From the NCBI GenBank assembly GCA_029255105.1, contig JAQWWH010000013.1:32105-96104 (forward strand): DNA of 64,000 bases, in the 5' to 3' direction. The notes under the pieces are model-generated. The model ran no database searches and was not told the origin of the DNA. It worked only from the letters and a program-made list of their open reading frames with translations. This DNA comes from Flavimaricola sp. (GTDB lineage Bacteria > Pseudomonadota > Alphaproteobacteria > Rhodobacterales > Rhodobacteraceae). Position numbers and translations under genes: made by a program. Of the stretch, positions 9,408 through 18,483 are shown one piece after another (the first letter of the stretch is position 1; each line of letters starts with the position of its first letter).

Positions 9408-11792
9408 CTAGTCCCGTTCTGCCTTTGCCACATTGCGTTTGACCGCCACGAAACTGTCCGGCGTGACCGAGATCGTATCGATCCCCGCATTCACCAGAAG
9501 TGTTGCAAAGGCCGGGTCGTTGCTGGGGGCCTGTCCACAAAGGCCCACCTTGGCCCCGGCGGCATGGGCCCGTTCGATCAGGCTTTGGATCATCCACAGG
9601 ACCGCCGGGTTCGATTCATCGAAAAGTTCCGACAGATCCTCGGAATCGCGGTCTACCCCAAGGGTCAGTTGGGTAAGGTCGTTGGAGCCAATGGAAAAGC
9701 CGTCAAAGCGGCTGGCAAAATCCTCTGCCAGAATCACGTTGGCGGGGATTTCGGCCATGACATAGACCTCAAGGCCGTCCTTGCCCCGCTCCAGCCCGTT
9801 TTCCTTCATCACCGCCAGAACCTTATCCGCCTCGGCGGGACTGCGGCAGAAGGGGATCATGACGACGACGTTGTCAAAGCCCATTTCGGTCCGCAACCGC
9901 CGGATCGCCCGGCATTCCAGCGCAAAGCCTTCGGCATAGCGGGGCGAGTAGTAGCGCGACGCTCCCCGAAAGCCGATCATCGGGTTTTCCTCGTCCGGCT
10001 CGAACGCGCTGCCACCCAGAAGGGCCGCGTATTCGTTGGTCTTGAAATCGCTCATCCGCACGATGACCGGCTTGGGGTAGACCACAGCGGCGATCTGGGA
10101 CAGGCCGCGGGCCAGACCTTCGACAAAGAAGGCCGTCTTGTCGTCATAGCCCTTGGTCAGGTCGGCGATCTTTGCCTTGGCCGCCTCATCCTTGAGGCTG
10201 TCGAAATGGACCAGCGCCATGGGATGCACCTTGAGGGCGTTGTTGATCACAAACTCCATCCGGGCCAGTCCGACCCCATCGCTGGGCAGGCGCCACCAGC
10301 GGAACGCGGCCGAGGGGTTGGCAAGGTTCAGCATCACCCCCGTCTTGGTTGCAGGCAGATGGTCAATACGCAGTTCTTCGACGGCAAATTCTGCAATGCC
10401 CTCGTAAATGACCCCCACTTCCCCTTCGGCGCAAGAAACCGTCACCTCCTGCTGGTCATGCAGGATGTGGGTCGCGTTCGAGGTCCCGACGATGGCGGGC
10501 AGCCCCAGTTCCCGGCTGACGATGGCAGCGTGGCTGGTGCGGCCACCGTGGTTCGTCACGATGGCCGAGGCGCGTTTCATGATCGGCACCCAGTCGGGAT
10601 CGGTGGTCGAGGTGACAAGGATCGACCCGTCCACGAATTTGTCGATGTCGCCCGCGGTTTCGATGATGCTGACCCGGCCGGTGGCGACAGCGCCACCGAC
10701 ACTCAGCCCCTTGAGGATCGGTTTACCAGCCTCGGTGATGGTATAAGACTTGATCGCCCCGGCATCGGCCCGGGACTGCACCGTCTCGGGGCGGGCCTGC
10801 ACGATGAACAGCTCTTGCGTGATGCCATCGCGGGCCCATTCCATGTCCATCGGCTGACCATAGTGGTCCTCGATCGTGACGGCAATCCGGGCAAGCTCAA
10901 GGATTTCGGCATCGCTCAGGACAAATGCCTCGCGCTCGGCCCGCGAGGTCGGGACGTTCTTCGTCTCGCCCCCCTGCTCCTTGGCGTAGATCATTTTGAT
11001 CTCTTTCGCGCCAAGGGCCTTTTCGACGATGGGTGACAGCTCTGGCCGGTTCAGTAGGGGTTTGTAGACCTCGTATTCATCCGGATCGACCGCCCCCTGC
11101 ACCACGTTCTCGCCCAGACCCCAGGCAGCGGTGATCAGGGCAACCTTGTCAAAGCCGCTTTCGGTATCGATCGAGAACATCACGCCAGAGCCACCGATAT
11201 CCGACCGGACCATCCGCTGCACCCCGATGGACAGGGCCACCTTTTCATGGCCAAAGCCCTGCACCTGGCGATAGCTGATCGCCCGGTCGGTAAAGAGCGA
11301 GGCATAGCAACGTCGGCAGGCAGTCAAGACCGCCGCCGCGCCGCGCACGTTCAGGTAGGTCTCTTGCTGACCGGCAAAGCTGGCGTCGGGCAGATCTTCG
11401 GCCGTGGCGCTTGAACGGACGGCAACGGGCACCTCTGTCACCCCGGCCCGGCGGGACAGTTCGGTATAGCTGGCCAGGATGTCCGCCTCGATATCGGCGG
11501 GCCAGTCGCCCCCAAGGATCATGGCACGGACCTGTGCGCCTGCGTCGTGCAGGGTGATCTTGTCCGCCTGCCAGCGCCCGATGACCTCTTCGATCCGGTC
11601 GTCCAGGGTGTTGGCTGTCAGGTAGGCCCGGTAGGCGTCGGCTGTGGTGGCAAAGCCATCCGGCACCTTGATGCCCTTCTGGCCCAGTTGTTGAACCATC
11701 TCTCCCAATGAACTGTTCTTGCCCCCGACTAGGGCGACATCGCCCCGGGCCAGATTTTCGAACCACATGATGTTGACTGTTGTCTTGGACAT
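9408..11792 (-). CDS. ppsA: Phosphoenolpyruvate synthase (pyruvate, water dikinase)
   Basis: A 794-residue enzyme converting pyruvate, ATP and water to PEP, AMP and phosphate, the entry to gluconeogenesis. The N-terminal ATP/pyruvate-binding domain begins with VGGKNSSLGEM and holds VRSSATAEDLPDASFAGQQE; the central swivelling domain carries the phospho-His in GGRTSHAAIVSREL; the C-terminal barrel has the DRDSEDLSELF and VGLCGQAPS stretches. I use the ATG at 11792, which has GAGG about 8 nt upstream on the minus strand; a longer frame starts at 11864 but its extra residues look unlike the family. An FnrL-like box lies 63 bp upstream, suggesting oxygen control. Confidence 0.95.
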   Translation of the reverse strand: MSKTTVNIMWFENLARGDVALVGGKNSSLGEMVQQLGQKGIKVPDGFATTADAYRAYLTANTLDDRIEEVIGRWQADKITLHDAGAQVRAMILGGDWPADIEADILASYTELSRRAGVTEVPVAVRSSATAEDLPDASFAGQQETYLNVRGAAAVLTACRRCYASLFTDRAISYRQVQGFGHEKVALSIGVQRMVRSDIGGSGVMFSIDTESGFDKVALITAAWGLGENVVQGAVDPDEYEVYKPLLNRPELSPIVEKALGAKEIKMIYAKEQGGETKNVPTSRAEREAFVLSDAEILELARIAVTIEDHYGQPMDMEWARDGITQELFIVQARPETVQSRADAGAIKSYTITEAGKPILKGLSVGGAVATGRVSIIETAGDIDKFVDGSILVTSTTDPDWVPIMKRASAIVTNHGGRTSHAAIVSRELGLPAIVGTSNATHILHDQQEVTVSCAEGEVGVIYEGIAEFAVEELRIDHLPATKTGVMLNLANPSAAFRWWRLPSDGVGLARMEFVINNALKVHPMALVHFDSLKDEAAKAKIADLTKGYDDKTAFFVEGLARGLSQIAAVVYPKPVIVRMSDFKTNEYAALLGGSAFEPDEENPMIGFRGASRYYSPRYAEGFALECRAIRRLRTEMGFDNVVVMIPFCRSPAEADKVLAVMKENGLERGKDGLEVYVMAEIPANVILAEDFASRFDGFSIGSNDLTQLTLGVDRDSEDLSELFDESNPAVLWMIQSLIERAHAAGAKVGLCGQAPSNDPAFATLLVNAGIDTISVTPDSFVAVKRNVAKAERD

Positions 11793-11854
11793 TTCGACCT
11801 CGCGTGCTGAAAGGGAGTGATGCCAGATCATGCGCCTATCGAGGGCCTCGCGGA

Positions 11855-11868
11855 TTGACCTCAATCAA
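11855..11868. promoter_or_regulatory. FnrL/Anr-type operator
   Basis: The 14-mer TTGACCTCAATCAA matches the FNR-family consensus TTGAT-N4-ATCAA with one mismatch. It sits between the divergent ppsA (63 bp upstream of its ATG) and the gene starting at 11923 (54 bp upstream of its ATG), so it could serve either. The match and position are seen; binding is inferred. Confidence 0.65.
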
Positions 11869-11922
11869 TGCAGAACATTCGAATGCACGATTTATTGGGC
11901 CTACCGATAGGAGGCACACGGC

Positions 11923-12279
11923 ATGAACAAACACGAGATCGAAGCCCTGCTGACGCAGCTTGATGCAGCCGCAACGCTGGAGGGCGACACGCTAGCATCT
12001 GTCGCCACCGCGATGCGCGACGTCTTTCCCGACGCCCCCCATCATCCGGACGTGCTGTCCGAACCAGTCGAGGCAGCGTTGCACCTGATCGATCATTGCC
12101 TGCCCGGCTGGTCCATCCACCTGGCCGGCAAAGCCACGGAACCGGACGGCCACTGGCGCTGTTCGCTGCGCAAAAGCCGGGACAGGGACGAGGACGAGGT
12201 GATCGGGATGGGTGCCGGACCTACGATCAGCCTGGCCCTGGTCAAGGCGCTGCTACGGGTCGCACTGGCGAAAGGATAG
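11923..12279 (+). CDS. Small protein of unknown function
   Basis: A 118-residue soluble protein with no signal peptide or membrane segment. The C-terminal half (a GWSIHL strand, then HWRC, then GAGPTISLALVKALL) resembles the small alpha-beta sandwich seen in some phage and accessory proteins, where a strand ending in W and a final Ala/Leu helix are typical. That resemblance is weak and by eye. The ATG has an excellent ribosome site (AGGAGG). The FnrL-like box upstream suggests that it may be expressed at low oxygen together with ppsA. A strong hairpin follows the stop codon. Function unknown. Confidence 0.7.
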   Translation: MNKHEIEALLTQLDAAATLEGDTLASVATAMRDVFPDAPHHPDVLSEPVEAALHLIDHCLPGWSIHLAGKATEPDGHWRCSLRKSRDRDEDEVIGMGAGPTISLALVKALLRVALAKG

Positions 12280-12287
12280 CGCGAAAG

Positions 12288-12329
12288 ACAGCAACGCCGC
12301 AGCCCCGGTCAGGGTCGCGGCGTTGCTGT
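12288..12329. terminator. Bidirectional hairpin terminator
   Basis: A perfect 13-bp inverted repeat (ACAGCAACGCCGC at 12288-12300, its complement at 12317-12329) with a 16-nt loop lies between two convergent genes. Only short T-rich stretches follow on either side, so efficiency is uncertain. Confidence 0.75.
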
Positions 12330-12364
12330 TTGTTCCGGTGCCGGGCGGATCGCCTCGCGAGGCC

Positions 12365-13204
12365 CTAGAAGCCGAAACGCTGCATTCTGCCGGCAACTTT
12401 GCGGTGGATAACCGGCGGCAGCACATCGCGCAGGAATTCGCGGCGTGCAATCACGCGGTCGGGCTGATCCTGGGTCCCCTGTCGAGGCCGGAACAGTGTG
12501 GTATGGGACCGGCGCGTGTCGTCCCATGTCGCGGTGTAGTAATAGGTTGCGATCGACATCCGCGCCTTGCCGTCCGGGTGGTTCACAGGCTCTGGGTTGC
12601 CATGCCAGCTGTCAGAGGAGGTGTTAAAGCAGCACATCCGATTGAACTTTGGCACAAAGCCTTCGACCTTGTGGGACATGTCGGGCGACCAGATTTCAAA
12701 CGATCCGCCGTAGTCCTCTTGCCAGTCCTTGTTAAGGTAGATCAAGACGTTCAACCGACGCTCAAGATTGAGGATGCTGTGGTGGTTGAAATCGGCATGG
12801 ATATCAAGGTGACCGCCATTTCCGACCGAATGAATGCCGCCGCCCTGGAAATAGGGATCGGGGATCAGACCTTTGATACCTGTCATTTCCTCAAGGAAAA
12901 ACAGGAACGGCCGGGAATTCAATGCATAGAACAGCGACCGTGAATAGGCGGGCAGACGTTCGGGGATATAACAGGTTTTGAGCTTTTCCTGAGCGCGATC
13001 AAAGGAGTGGTCCGCCTCGGGGAGTGACTCCAAGTCCGCAATGACCCGGTTCAGCACCTCCTCTGGCAGGAAATTGTCAATGCAGCCGTAGGGATAGGGT
13101 TCCTTACCCCGGTAGGATTCGCCAAACTTCCGACCCGCTTCACGAGCCTCGGAGCTATCGAGCGCCAGTGTTTCGGGGTTCAGGTTCAATAGCGGTGAAT
13201 TCAT
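12365..13204 (-). CDS. 2-oxoglutarate/Fe(II)-dependent dioxygenase, prolyl 4-hydroxylase-like
   Basis: A 279-residue double-stranded beta-helix oxygenase. The iron ligands are visible as His136-x-Asp138 (HADF) and His201 (SWHGNP), and Arg215 is placed to bind the 2-oxoglutarate carboxylate. The fold and spacing match the prolyl 4-hydroxylase alpha-subunit-like family; bacterial members hydroxylate proteins or, in biosynthetic clusters, small molecules, so the substrate is not known. The ATG at 13204 gives the expected N-terminus. There is no signal peptide. It stands alone: convergent with the small gene at 11923 and divergent from icd, with a 645-bp gap upstream. Confidence 0.85.
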   Translation of the reverse strand: MNSPLLNLNPETLALDSSEAREAGRKFGESYRGKEPYPYGCIDNFLPEEVLNRVIADLESLPEADHSFDRAQEKLKTCYIPERLPAYSRSLFYALNSRPFLFFLEEMTGIKGLIPDPYFQGGGIHSVGNGGHLDIHADFNHHSILNLERRLNVLIYLNKDWQEDYGGSFEIWSPDMSHKVEGFVPKFNRMCCFNTSSDSWHGNPEPVNHPDGKARMSIATYYYTATWDDTRRSHTTLFRPRQGTQDQPDRVIARREFLRDVLPPVIHRKVAGRMQRFGF

Positions 13205-13849
13205 AATTCGTGCCCAATCAGATAAAAATATATCAGTAGGAATAGAGAAAGGACTTCGACGATCTCGCCTTCGAAGTCAAATTTAGGCCATATTACGTTC
13301 GTGGAATGCAGACTGATTTTGTCAAAATGGAATACTGTTGTTTCATTCGGGACAATGCAGGCGGCCCTCGCCGCCTTGCCCCTGTTGCCCCTTTCGTGGT
13401 CGCCCTATTTGGTTGGCTGTCCGGCATCGCCGCTGGCCATGCAAAGCCCCATCAAAAAGGCTATTGCCGTGTGGGTTGTCAGGGATTGCGCCGGTACCTT
13501 GGTCAGAAATCATCCGTTTGAAATGCCTTGAGCGGCGCGAAATGAGCGCCCGTAAGGCATCATCATGCCCCAGAAAGGCGGCAAAAATGCGTTGGCCCGG
13601 CGCATCTGTGTCGGTTGAGCCCGGCAAATCTGCGGGCCTTGCACCCGAACTGCATACAAATGCATGCCGAACGCAGGATTTGGCTCGCATTTCCCACCGA
13701 ACCTGTTGCATACCGATGCCAACTCCCGGTCAAACATCACTACCGTGACCGGGCTATATCCTGGCGTCTTGCCTGGCTGGGCAGACGTCGACGCGCGGGG
13801 CCTTTTGGCCCAAGTGGACGCAAGATCAGACGCAAGAAAGGCACGAACC
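13205..13849. other. Intergenic stretch between the dioxygenase and icd
   Basis: This 645-bp divergent gap should contain the promoters of both neighbours. An 8-bp inverted repeat (GACTTCGA at 13252-13259, its complement at 13271-13278) could form a hairpin in the dioxygenase leader. A weak candidate small gene is listed separately at 13306-13521. I see no tRNA, riboswitch or clear operator. Confidence 0.5.
13306..13521 (+). CDS. Possible small exported protein (weak candidate)
   Basis: A 71-codon frame starting at ATG 13306. Its middle looks like a signal-peptide core: two Arg, then about 17 mostly hydrophobic residues ending SGIAAGHA. After that it has two cysteines in CRVGC. Codons in this middle part end mostly in G or C, as in real genes here. 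There is no convincing ribosome site, and other frames overlap the same bases, so it may be chance. No family recognised. Confidence 0.2.
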   Translation: MQTDFVKMEYCCFIRDNAGGPRRLAPVAPFVVALFGWLSGIAAGHAKPHQKGYCRVGCQGLRRYLGQKSSV

Positions 13850-16072
13850 ATGGCAGACCAGAACATACCGGACATCATTTACACCAAGGTCGACGAAGCA
13901 CCCGAAATTGCATCGGCCTCACTTTTGCCGATCGTCCGCTCTTTCGCGGCAGCCGCGGGCGTGACGGTCGGGACCAAAGACATTTCGCTGGCCGGTCGGA
14001 TCATAGCGGCCTTTCCCGAAAATCTGACCGAGGCACAGCGCCAGTCAGACGATCTGGCGGAACTGGGCCAACTGGTCACGATGCCCGAGGCCAATGTCAT
14101 CAAGCTTCCCAATATTTCGGCGTCTGTCCCGCAGCTTGTCGCCGCGGTGAAAGAGCTTCAGTCGCAAGGCTACGCCCTGCCCGACTACCCCGAGGATCCT
14201 CAGACCGATGCCGAGAAAAGCGTCCGCGCCCGGTATGACGCCCTCAAGGGCTCGGCGGTCAACCCCGTCTTGCGCGAAGGCAACTCTGACCGTCGCGCCG
14301 CTGTCGCCGTCAAGAAATGGGCGATGGCCAATCCCCATTCGATGGGCAAATGGAGCGCGGACAGCAAGACCCGCGTGACGACCATGCAGGCCGATGACTT
14401 CTTCTCGAACGAACGTTCGGCCACGGTGACGTCCGCTCAGGCCGGCGCGGCCCGGATCGAACATGTGGCGCCCGATGGCTCGGTCACGGTGCTCAAGGAA
14501 ACGGTCCAGTTTCCGGCAGGCACGGTTGTTGATGCGACCTTCATGTCCGCCAAGGCGCTGGACGCCTTCCTGGCAGAGGCCATTGAGATCACCAAAGCGG
14601 ACGGCACCCTGTTCTCGCTGCACCTCAAGGCCACGATGATGAAGGTTTCGGACCCGATCATCTTTGGTCACGCTGTGCGCGCCTACCTCAAGCCCGTGTT
14701 CGACACCTATGGTGAGGCGCTGGACGCCGCCGGGGTTGATGCCAATTCCGGCCTTGGCGCCGTGTTGGCCCGGGTGGCCGAGATGCCCGAAAAGGCCGAG
14801 ATCATGGCCGCAATCGATGCCGTCATGGCGACCCGCCCGCCCATATATATGGTGAACTCGGACAAGGGTATCACCAACCTGCATGTCCCCTCGGACGTGA
14901 TCATCGACGCCTCCATGCCCGCCCTGATCCGGGCCGGTGGCAAGGGCTGGGGTCCCGACGGGGCCGAAGCGGACTGCAACTGCGTCATTCCCGACAGCTC
15001 TTATGCGCCGGTCTATGACGAGGCGATCAAGTACTGCAAGGAAACCGGCGCGATTGATCCGGCGACCTGCGGCACCGTCCAGAACGTCGGCCTGATGGCC
15101 CAGAAGGCCGAGGAATACGGCTCGCACCCCACCACCTTTGAAATCCCGGCCAATGGCATTGTCCGGATCGTGATGGCCAATGGCGACTTCCTGCACGAAC
15201 ATGAGGTCGAGGCCGGGGATATCTGGCGGTCCGCCAATACCAAGCGTGCGCCAATCGAGGATTGGGTTCAGCTGGCCATCGACCGGCAACGGGCCGAAGG
15301 CTGCGAGGCGATCTTCTGGCTGGACGAGACCCGCGCCCATGACGCAGAGCTGATCAAGGTCGTGGCCCCCATCCTTGTCGCCCGGGGCGTGTCGGACAAG
15401 TTCCGCATCATGGCCCCCCGCGAGGCGACGCGCGCCTCGTTCGAGACGATCCGCAAGGGCGAAAACTCCATCGCTGTCACCGGCAACGTGCTGCGCGACT
15501 ACCTGACCGACCTGTTCCCCATTCTGGAGCTGGGCACATCCGCCAAGATGCTGTCTATCGTCAAGCTGATGAAGGGCGGCGGCATGTTTGAAACCGGTGC
15601 CGGCGGCTCTGCCCCCAAGCATGTTCAGCAGCTGATGGAACAGAACCACCTGCGCTGGGACTCGCTGGGCGAGTTCTGCGCCCTTGGCGAAAGCTTCAAG
15701 TTCCTGGCCGAGAGCAAGGGCAACGAAAAGGCACGCGTGCTGGGTGTTGCCGTCGATCTGGCGACCCAGGGCATTCTGGACAACAACCGCTCCCCCAGCC
15801 GTCGGGTGGGAGAGCCGGACAACCGCGACAGCCATTTCTACTTTGCGCTGTATTGGGCAGAGGCGCTTGCTTCGCAGACCTCGGACCCCGAGCTGGCCGC
15901 CCATTTCGCACCCATCGCCAAGGCCCTGTCCGAGAATGAGGGAACCATCGTGGCCGAATTTGCCGCAGCCCAGGGCAAGCCTGCGGACCTTGGGGGCTAT
16001 TACCACAGCGACCCGGCCAAAACCTCGGCCGTGATGCGGCCTTCGCAGACCCTGAACCAGATCATCGGTTAA
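13850..16072 (+). CDS. icd: Isocitrate dehydrogenase (NADP+), monomeric type
   Basis: A 740-residue enzyme converting isocitrate to 2-oxoglutarate with NADP in the TCA cycle. The length and sequence identify the large single-chain IDH (type II), unrelated in length to the 400-residue dimeric enzyme. Recognisable segments include [14 protein letters not shown] near residue 140 and [14 protein letters not shown] just after it, which carry the isocitrate-binding Ser and Arg residues, and the DDNRSPSRR-type segment (seen as [13 protein letters not shown]) near the C-terminus. The ATG at 13850 gives the family N-terminus [12 protein letters not shown]; a longer open frame upstream does not look like coding sequence. 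Confidence 0.95.
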   Translation: MADQNIPDIIYTKVDEAPEIASASLLPIVRSFAAAAGVTVGTKDISLAGRIIAAFPENLTEAQRQSDDLAELGQLVTMPEANVIKLPNISASVPQLVAAVKELQSQGYALPDYPEDPQTDAEKSVRARYDALKGSAVNPVLREGNSDRRAAVAVKKWAMANPHSMGKWSADSKTRVTTMQADDFFSNERSATVTSAQAGAARIEHVAPDGSVTVLKETVQFPAGTVVDATFMSAKALDAFLAEAIEITKADGTLFSLHLKATMMKVSDPIIFGHAVRAYLKPVFDTYGEALDAAGVDANSGLGAVLARVAEMPEKAEIMAAIDAVMATRPPIYMVNSDKGITNLHVPSDVIIDASMPALIRAGGKGWGPDGAEADCNCVIPDSSYAPVYDEAIKYCKETGAIDPATCGTVQNVGLMAQKAEEYGSHPTTFEIPANGIVRIVMANGDFLHEHEVEAGDIWRSANTKRAPIEDWVQLAIDRQRAEGCEAIFWLDETRAHDAELIKVVAPILVARGVSDKFRIMAPREATRASFETIRKGENSIAVTGNVLRDYLTDLFPILELGTSAKMLSIVKLMKGGGMFETGAGGSAPKHVQQLMEQNHLRWDSLGEFCALGESFKFLAESKGNEKARVLGVAVDLATQGILDNNRSPSRRVGEPDNRDSHFYFALYWAEALASQTSDPELAAHFAPIAKALSENEGTIVAEFAAAQGKPADLGGYYHSDPAKTSAVMRPSQTLNQIIG

Positions 16073-16079
16073 AGGAGAT

Positions 16080-16109
16080 GCCCCCACCGGGTGATGACCT
16101 GGTGGGGGC
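16080..16109 (+). terminator. Hairpin after icd
   Basis: A 9-bp GC-rich stem (GCCCCCACC at 16080-16088, complement at 16101-16109) begins 8 nt after the icd stop. No T-run follows, so it may act only as a transcript-stabilising hairpin or a weak terminator. Confidence 0.55.
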
Positions 16110-16185
16110 TAACTTGGCACGCAAATCTGCTTTGGCTGACTTTCGTGCGGGACCGTTGGTCCTGCTGTTCGTCAATCCCGTTTCG

Positions 16186-17112
16186 TCAGGGTGCGGCGTC
16201 GTCGACCACAAATCCGCCCTGGAGGAGTACTGTCGTTGCCCCGCCATCGTCGGTGCCGGTGGCATAGTAGCTGCCGCCAACAGCGACCCCGTTTGCCCCA
16301 AAGAACTGGCCGTCCAGTACCGCCGTATCGACCGTGTCGATCCCCAGACCGGCTGTGGCAATGGTCATTTCAGTGGTGAACGAATTGCCCGTGATCGGTG
16401 TCGAGGCCACCGTGATGCTGGTCGGCTCAATCTCAAAACCGGCGGAACTGCCATTCTCGTTCAGTGTCATCTCGCCCGAGATGGTGCCATCGGCAAAGTC
16501 GGCCACAAAGGTGGCCGGACCAAACCCGTAGCTGTCGTTGCTATCGCCCCGGGTCATCACGAGGCTGGTCGCACCACGGTAGGTGACCGTTCCGCGGAGG
16601 GCCGCAACCTCATCCGGATCGGTGTTGAAACCCGCAACGACAAAGCCGATCTGGGAAAAGGCGCTGTCATCCGGGCTGGTGTCAAAATAGGCCAGATAGG
16701 CCAGTGCGACTTCTTCGCCGGTCGAGGCCCGGCCAGGTGCAAGAATAACCTCCTGCGTGCCGGTGTTGCCCGTATAATTGCCATCGGACTGAAGATTGAG
16801 CGTCACGTCGACCCCATCCAAGGTGACAATCCAGACAGATGGGTCGTCGGTTATGGCCAATGTCCCGACCTGTTGGCGCAATTCGTAACTGCGGTCTGAT
16901 CTGACAAAGATAGTCGGCGTAATCGCCGACAGCACCACATTCGGGTCCGTCACGGTATCGCCAATGGCCGCATAACCGGTAGAGGATGAGGCAGGAACGC
17001 CCTCGTCCCCGGGAGGGGTCATACCACCCTGCCCGCCGGTTCCCTCCGTCTGAGTGCCTGCGCAACCAGCCAGCACCCCAAGAACCACAATTCCAATCCA
17101 AACTTTGTTCAT
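16186..17112 (-). CDS. Surface lipoprotein with TbpB-like beta-barrel domain
   Basis: A 308-residue predicted lipoprotein: a short charged N-terminus, a hydrophobic core, and the lipobox LAGC with Cys17 as the lipidation site, then a Gly/Thr-rich linker. The C-terminal half has the pattern of the transferrin-binding-protein-B/HpuA-like barrel (a TISGEM strand followed by DGQFFGANGVAVGG), which in pathogens binds host iron carriers and in environmental bacteria is of unknown ligand. The ATG at 17112 follows GGGAGG; an in-frame extension to 17196 would bury the signal peptide. No TonB receptor or Slam-type exporter gene lies next to it in this window. Confidence 0.75.
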   Translation of the reverse strand: MNKVWIGIVVLGVLAGCAGTQTEGTGGQGGMTPPGDEGVPASSSTGYAAIGDTVTDPNVVLSAITPTIFVRSDRSYELRQQVGTLAITDDPSVWIVTLDGVDVTLNLQSDGNYTGNTGTQEVILAPGRASTGEEVALAYLAYFDTSPDDSAFSQIGFVVAGFNTDPDEVAALRGTVTYRGATSLVMTRGDSNDSYGFGPATFVADFADGTISGEMTLNENGSSAGFEIEPTSITVASTPITGNSFTTEMTIATAGLGIDTVDTAVLDGQFFGANGVAVGGSYYATGTDDGGATTVLLQGGFVVDDAAP

Positions 17113-17348
17113 TCTGTCCCTCCCGGACCCACCTGCCACTGGGCCCTGATCTAGCCTGTCACTAGACGGAAAACCCCCGACAACAGGCAATTTCACACTG
17201 GATTGTTGATCTACCGGGACTTCATGGCGAAGTTGCGTCGCCGTCGTGGCGGTTTATTGGGAGATCGGTTTGCCTTGCCAAGACTGGTACTGGGTCCTAA
17301 TTGACCTGCTCCGACCCCGTCAGCCGCCAAACCCGAGCCAAACCGAGG

Positions 17349-18452
17349 ATGCCCGCTTTGCAAACGCCATACTACCTGATCGACAAGTCGCGTCTTCTGA
17401 CCAACATGGAAAAGATCGCATGGCTACGCGAGGCGTCGGGGGCCAAATCCCTTTTGGCGCTGAAATGCTTTGCGACCTGGTCAGTGTTCGATTTCATGTC
17501 ACAGTACATGGACGGCACAACCTCTTCCTCGCTCTACGAGGTCAAGCTGGGGCAGCAGAAGTTTCCGGGCGAAACCCATGCCTATTCGGTGGCCTATGCC
17601 GACAACGAAATTGCGGATGTGCTGGCAAACTCGGACAAGATCATCTTCAACTCGATCAGCCAGCTGACCCGGTTCGACAGCCAGTCGCAGGGCCATATCC
17701 GGGGGCTGCGGGTGAACCCGGGCGTCTCAACCTCGGAATTCGACCTGGCCGACCCTGCCCGGCCCTTTTCGCGCTTGGGCGAACATGACCCGGCGCTGAT
17801 CGCGGGCGTCGCGGACAAGATCAGCGGGCTGATGTTCCACAACAATTGCGAGAACGACGACTTTGACCGGTTCGACGAGATGCTGACCCTGATCGAGGAC
17901 CGCTTTGGCGCGATCATCGACGGAATGGACTGGATCAGCCTTGGCGGCGGCATCCACTTTACCGGCGAAGGCTATCCGTTGGAGCGTTTGGCCGACCGCC
18001 TAAAGCGGTTTGCGCAGGCTCATGGGGTTCAGGTCTACCTTGAACCCGGCGAGGCCGCGATCACCGGGGCCGCAACGCTTGAGGTGACGGTGCTCGACAC
18101 GCTGCACAACGGCAAGGATCTGGCCATCGTCGACAGCTCGATCGAGGCGCATATGCTGGACCTTCTGATCTACCGCGAACCGGCCAAAGTCAGCCCCAAC
18201 ACCGGCGATCACCCTTGGATGATCTGCGGGAAATCCTGCCTGGCGGGCGACATCTTTGGCGAGTTTCGCTTTGATGCCCCCCTGAAACCGGGTGACCGCA
18301 TTTCGTTTCAGGACGCGGCAGGTTACACAATGGTCAAGAAGAACTGGTTTAACGGCGTCAAGATGCCTGGCATCGCGATCAAGGAGCTGGATGGCACGAC
18401 CCACATGGTGCGCGATTTCGACTACGAGGATTTCTCGTCCGCACTTTCCTGA
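17349..18452 (+). CDS. nspC: Carboxynorspermidine decarboxylase
   Basis: A 367-residue PLP-dependent alanine-racemase-fold decarboxylase that turns carboxy(nor)spermidine into (nor)spermidine. The PLP lysine is Lys39 in LLALKCFATW; other family blocks are HNNCEN, SLGGGIHFTGEGYP, YLEPGEA and KSCLAGDIFGEF, the last with the active-site Cys and Asp. The ATG at 17349 gives the family start TPYYLIDKS; the longer frame begins with TTG and adds a non-conserved leader. A 31-nt gap separates it from the dehydrogenase gene, which performs the preceding step. Roseobacter-type bacteria use this pathway for spermidine or related triamines. Confidence 0.92.
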   Translation: MPALQTPYYLIDKSRLLTNMEKIAWLREASGAKSLLALKCFATWSVFDFMSQYMDGTTSSSLYEVKLGQQKFPGETHAYSVAYADNEIADVLANSDKIIFNSISQLTRFDSQSQGHIRGLRVNPGVSTSEFDLADPARPFSRLGEHDPALIAGVADKISGLMFHNNCENDDFDRFDEMLTLIEDRFGAIIDGMDWISLGGGIHFTGEGYPLERLADRLKRFAQAHGVQVYLEPGEAAITGAATLEVTVLDTLHNGKDLAIVDSSIEAHMLDLLIYREPAKVSPNTGDHPWMICGKSCLAGDIFGEFRFDAPLKPGDRISFQDAAGYTMVKKNWFNGVKMPGIAIKELDGTTHMVRDFDYEDFSSALS

Positions 18453-18483
18453 CTGCAACTGAATTAAGAGGTCTGTTGGATAC

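Noticed and set aside
9396..11036. A 546-codon plus-strand frame across ppsA
   Set aside because: Antisense shadow of PEP synthase; the real gene on the other strand has all catalytic motifs.
13664..13849. Longer N-terminus of isocitrate dehydrogenase
   Set aside because: The extra 62 residues are not family-like; ATG 13850 with its AAAGG site gives the known start.
14045..16087. A 680-codon open frame on the minus strand across icd
   Set aside because: It is antisense to an intact, well-conserved enzyme. High G/C at third codon positions opens the opposite frame; the translation shows no domain.
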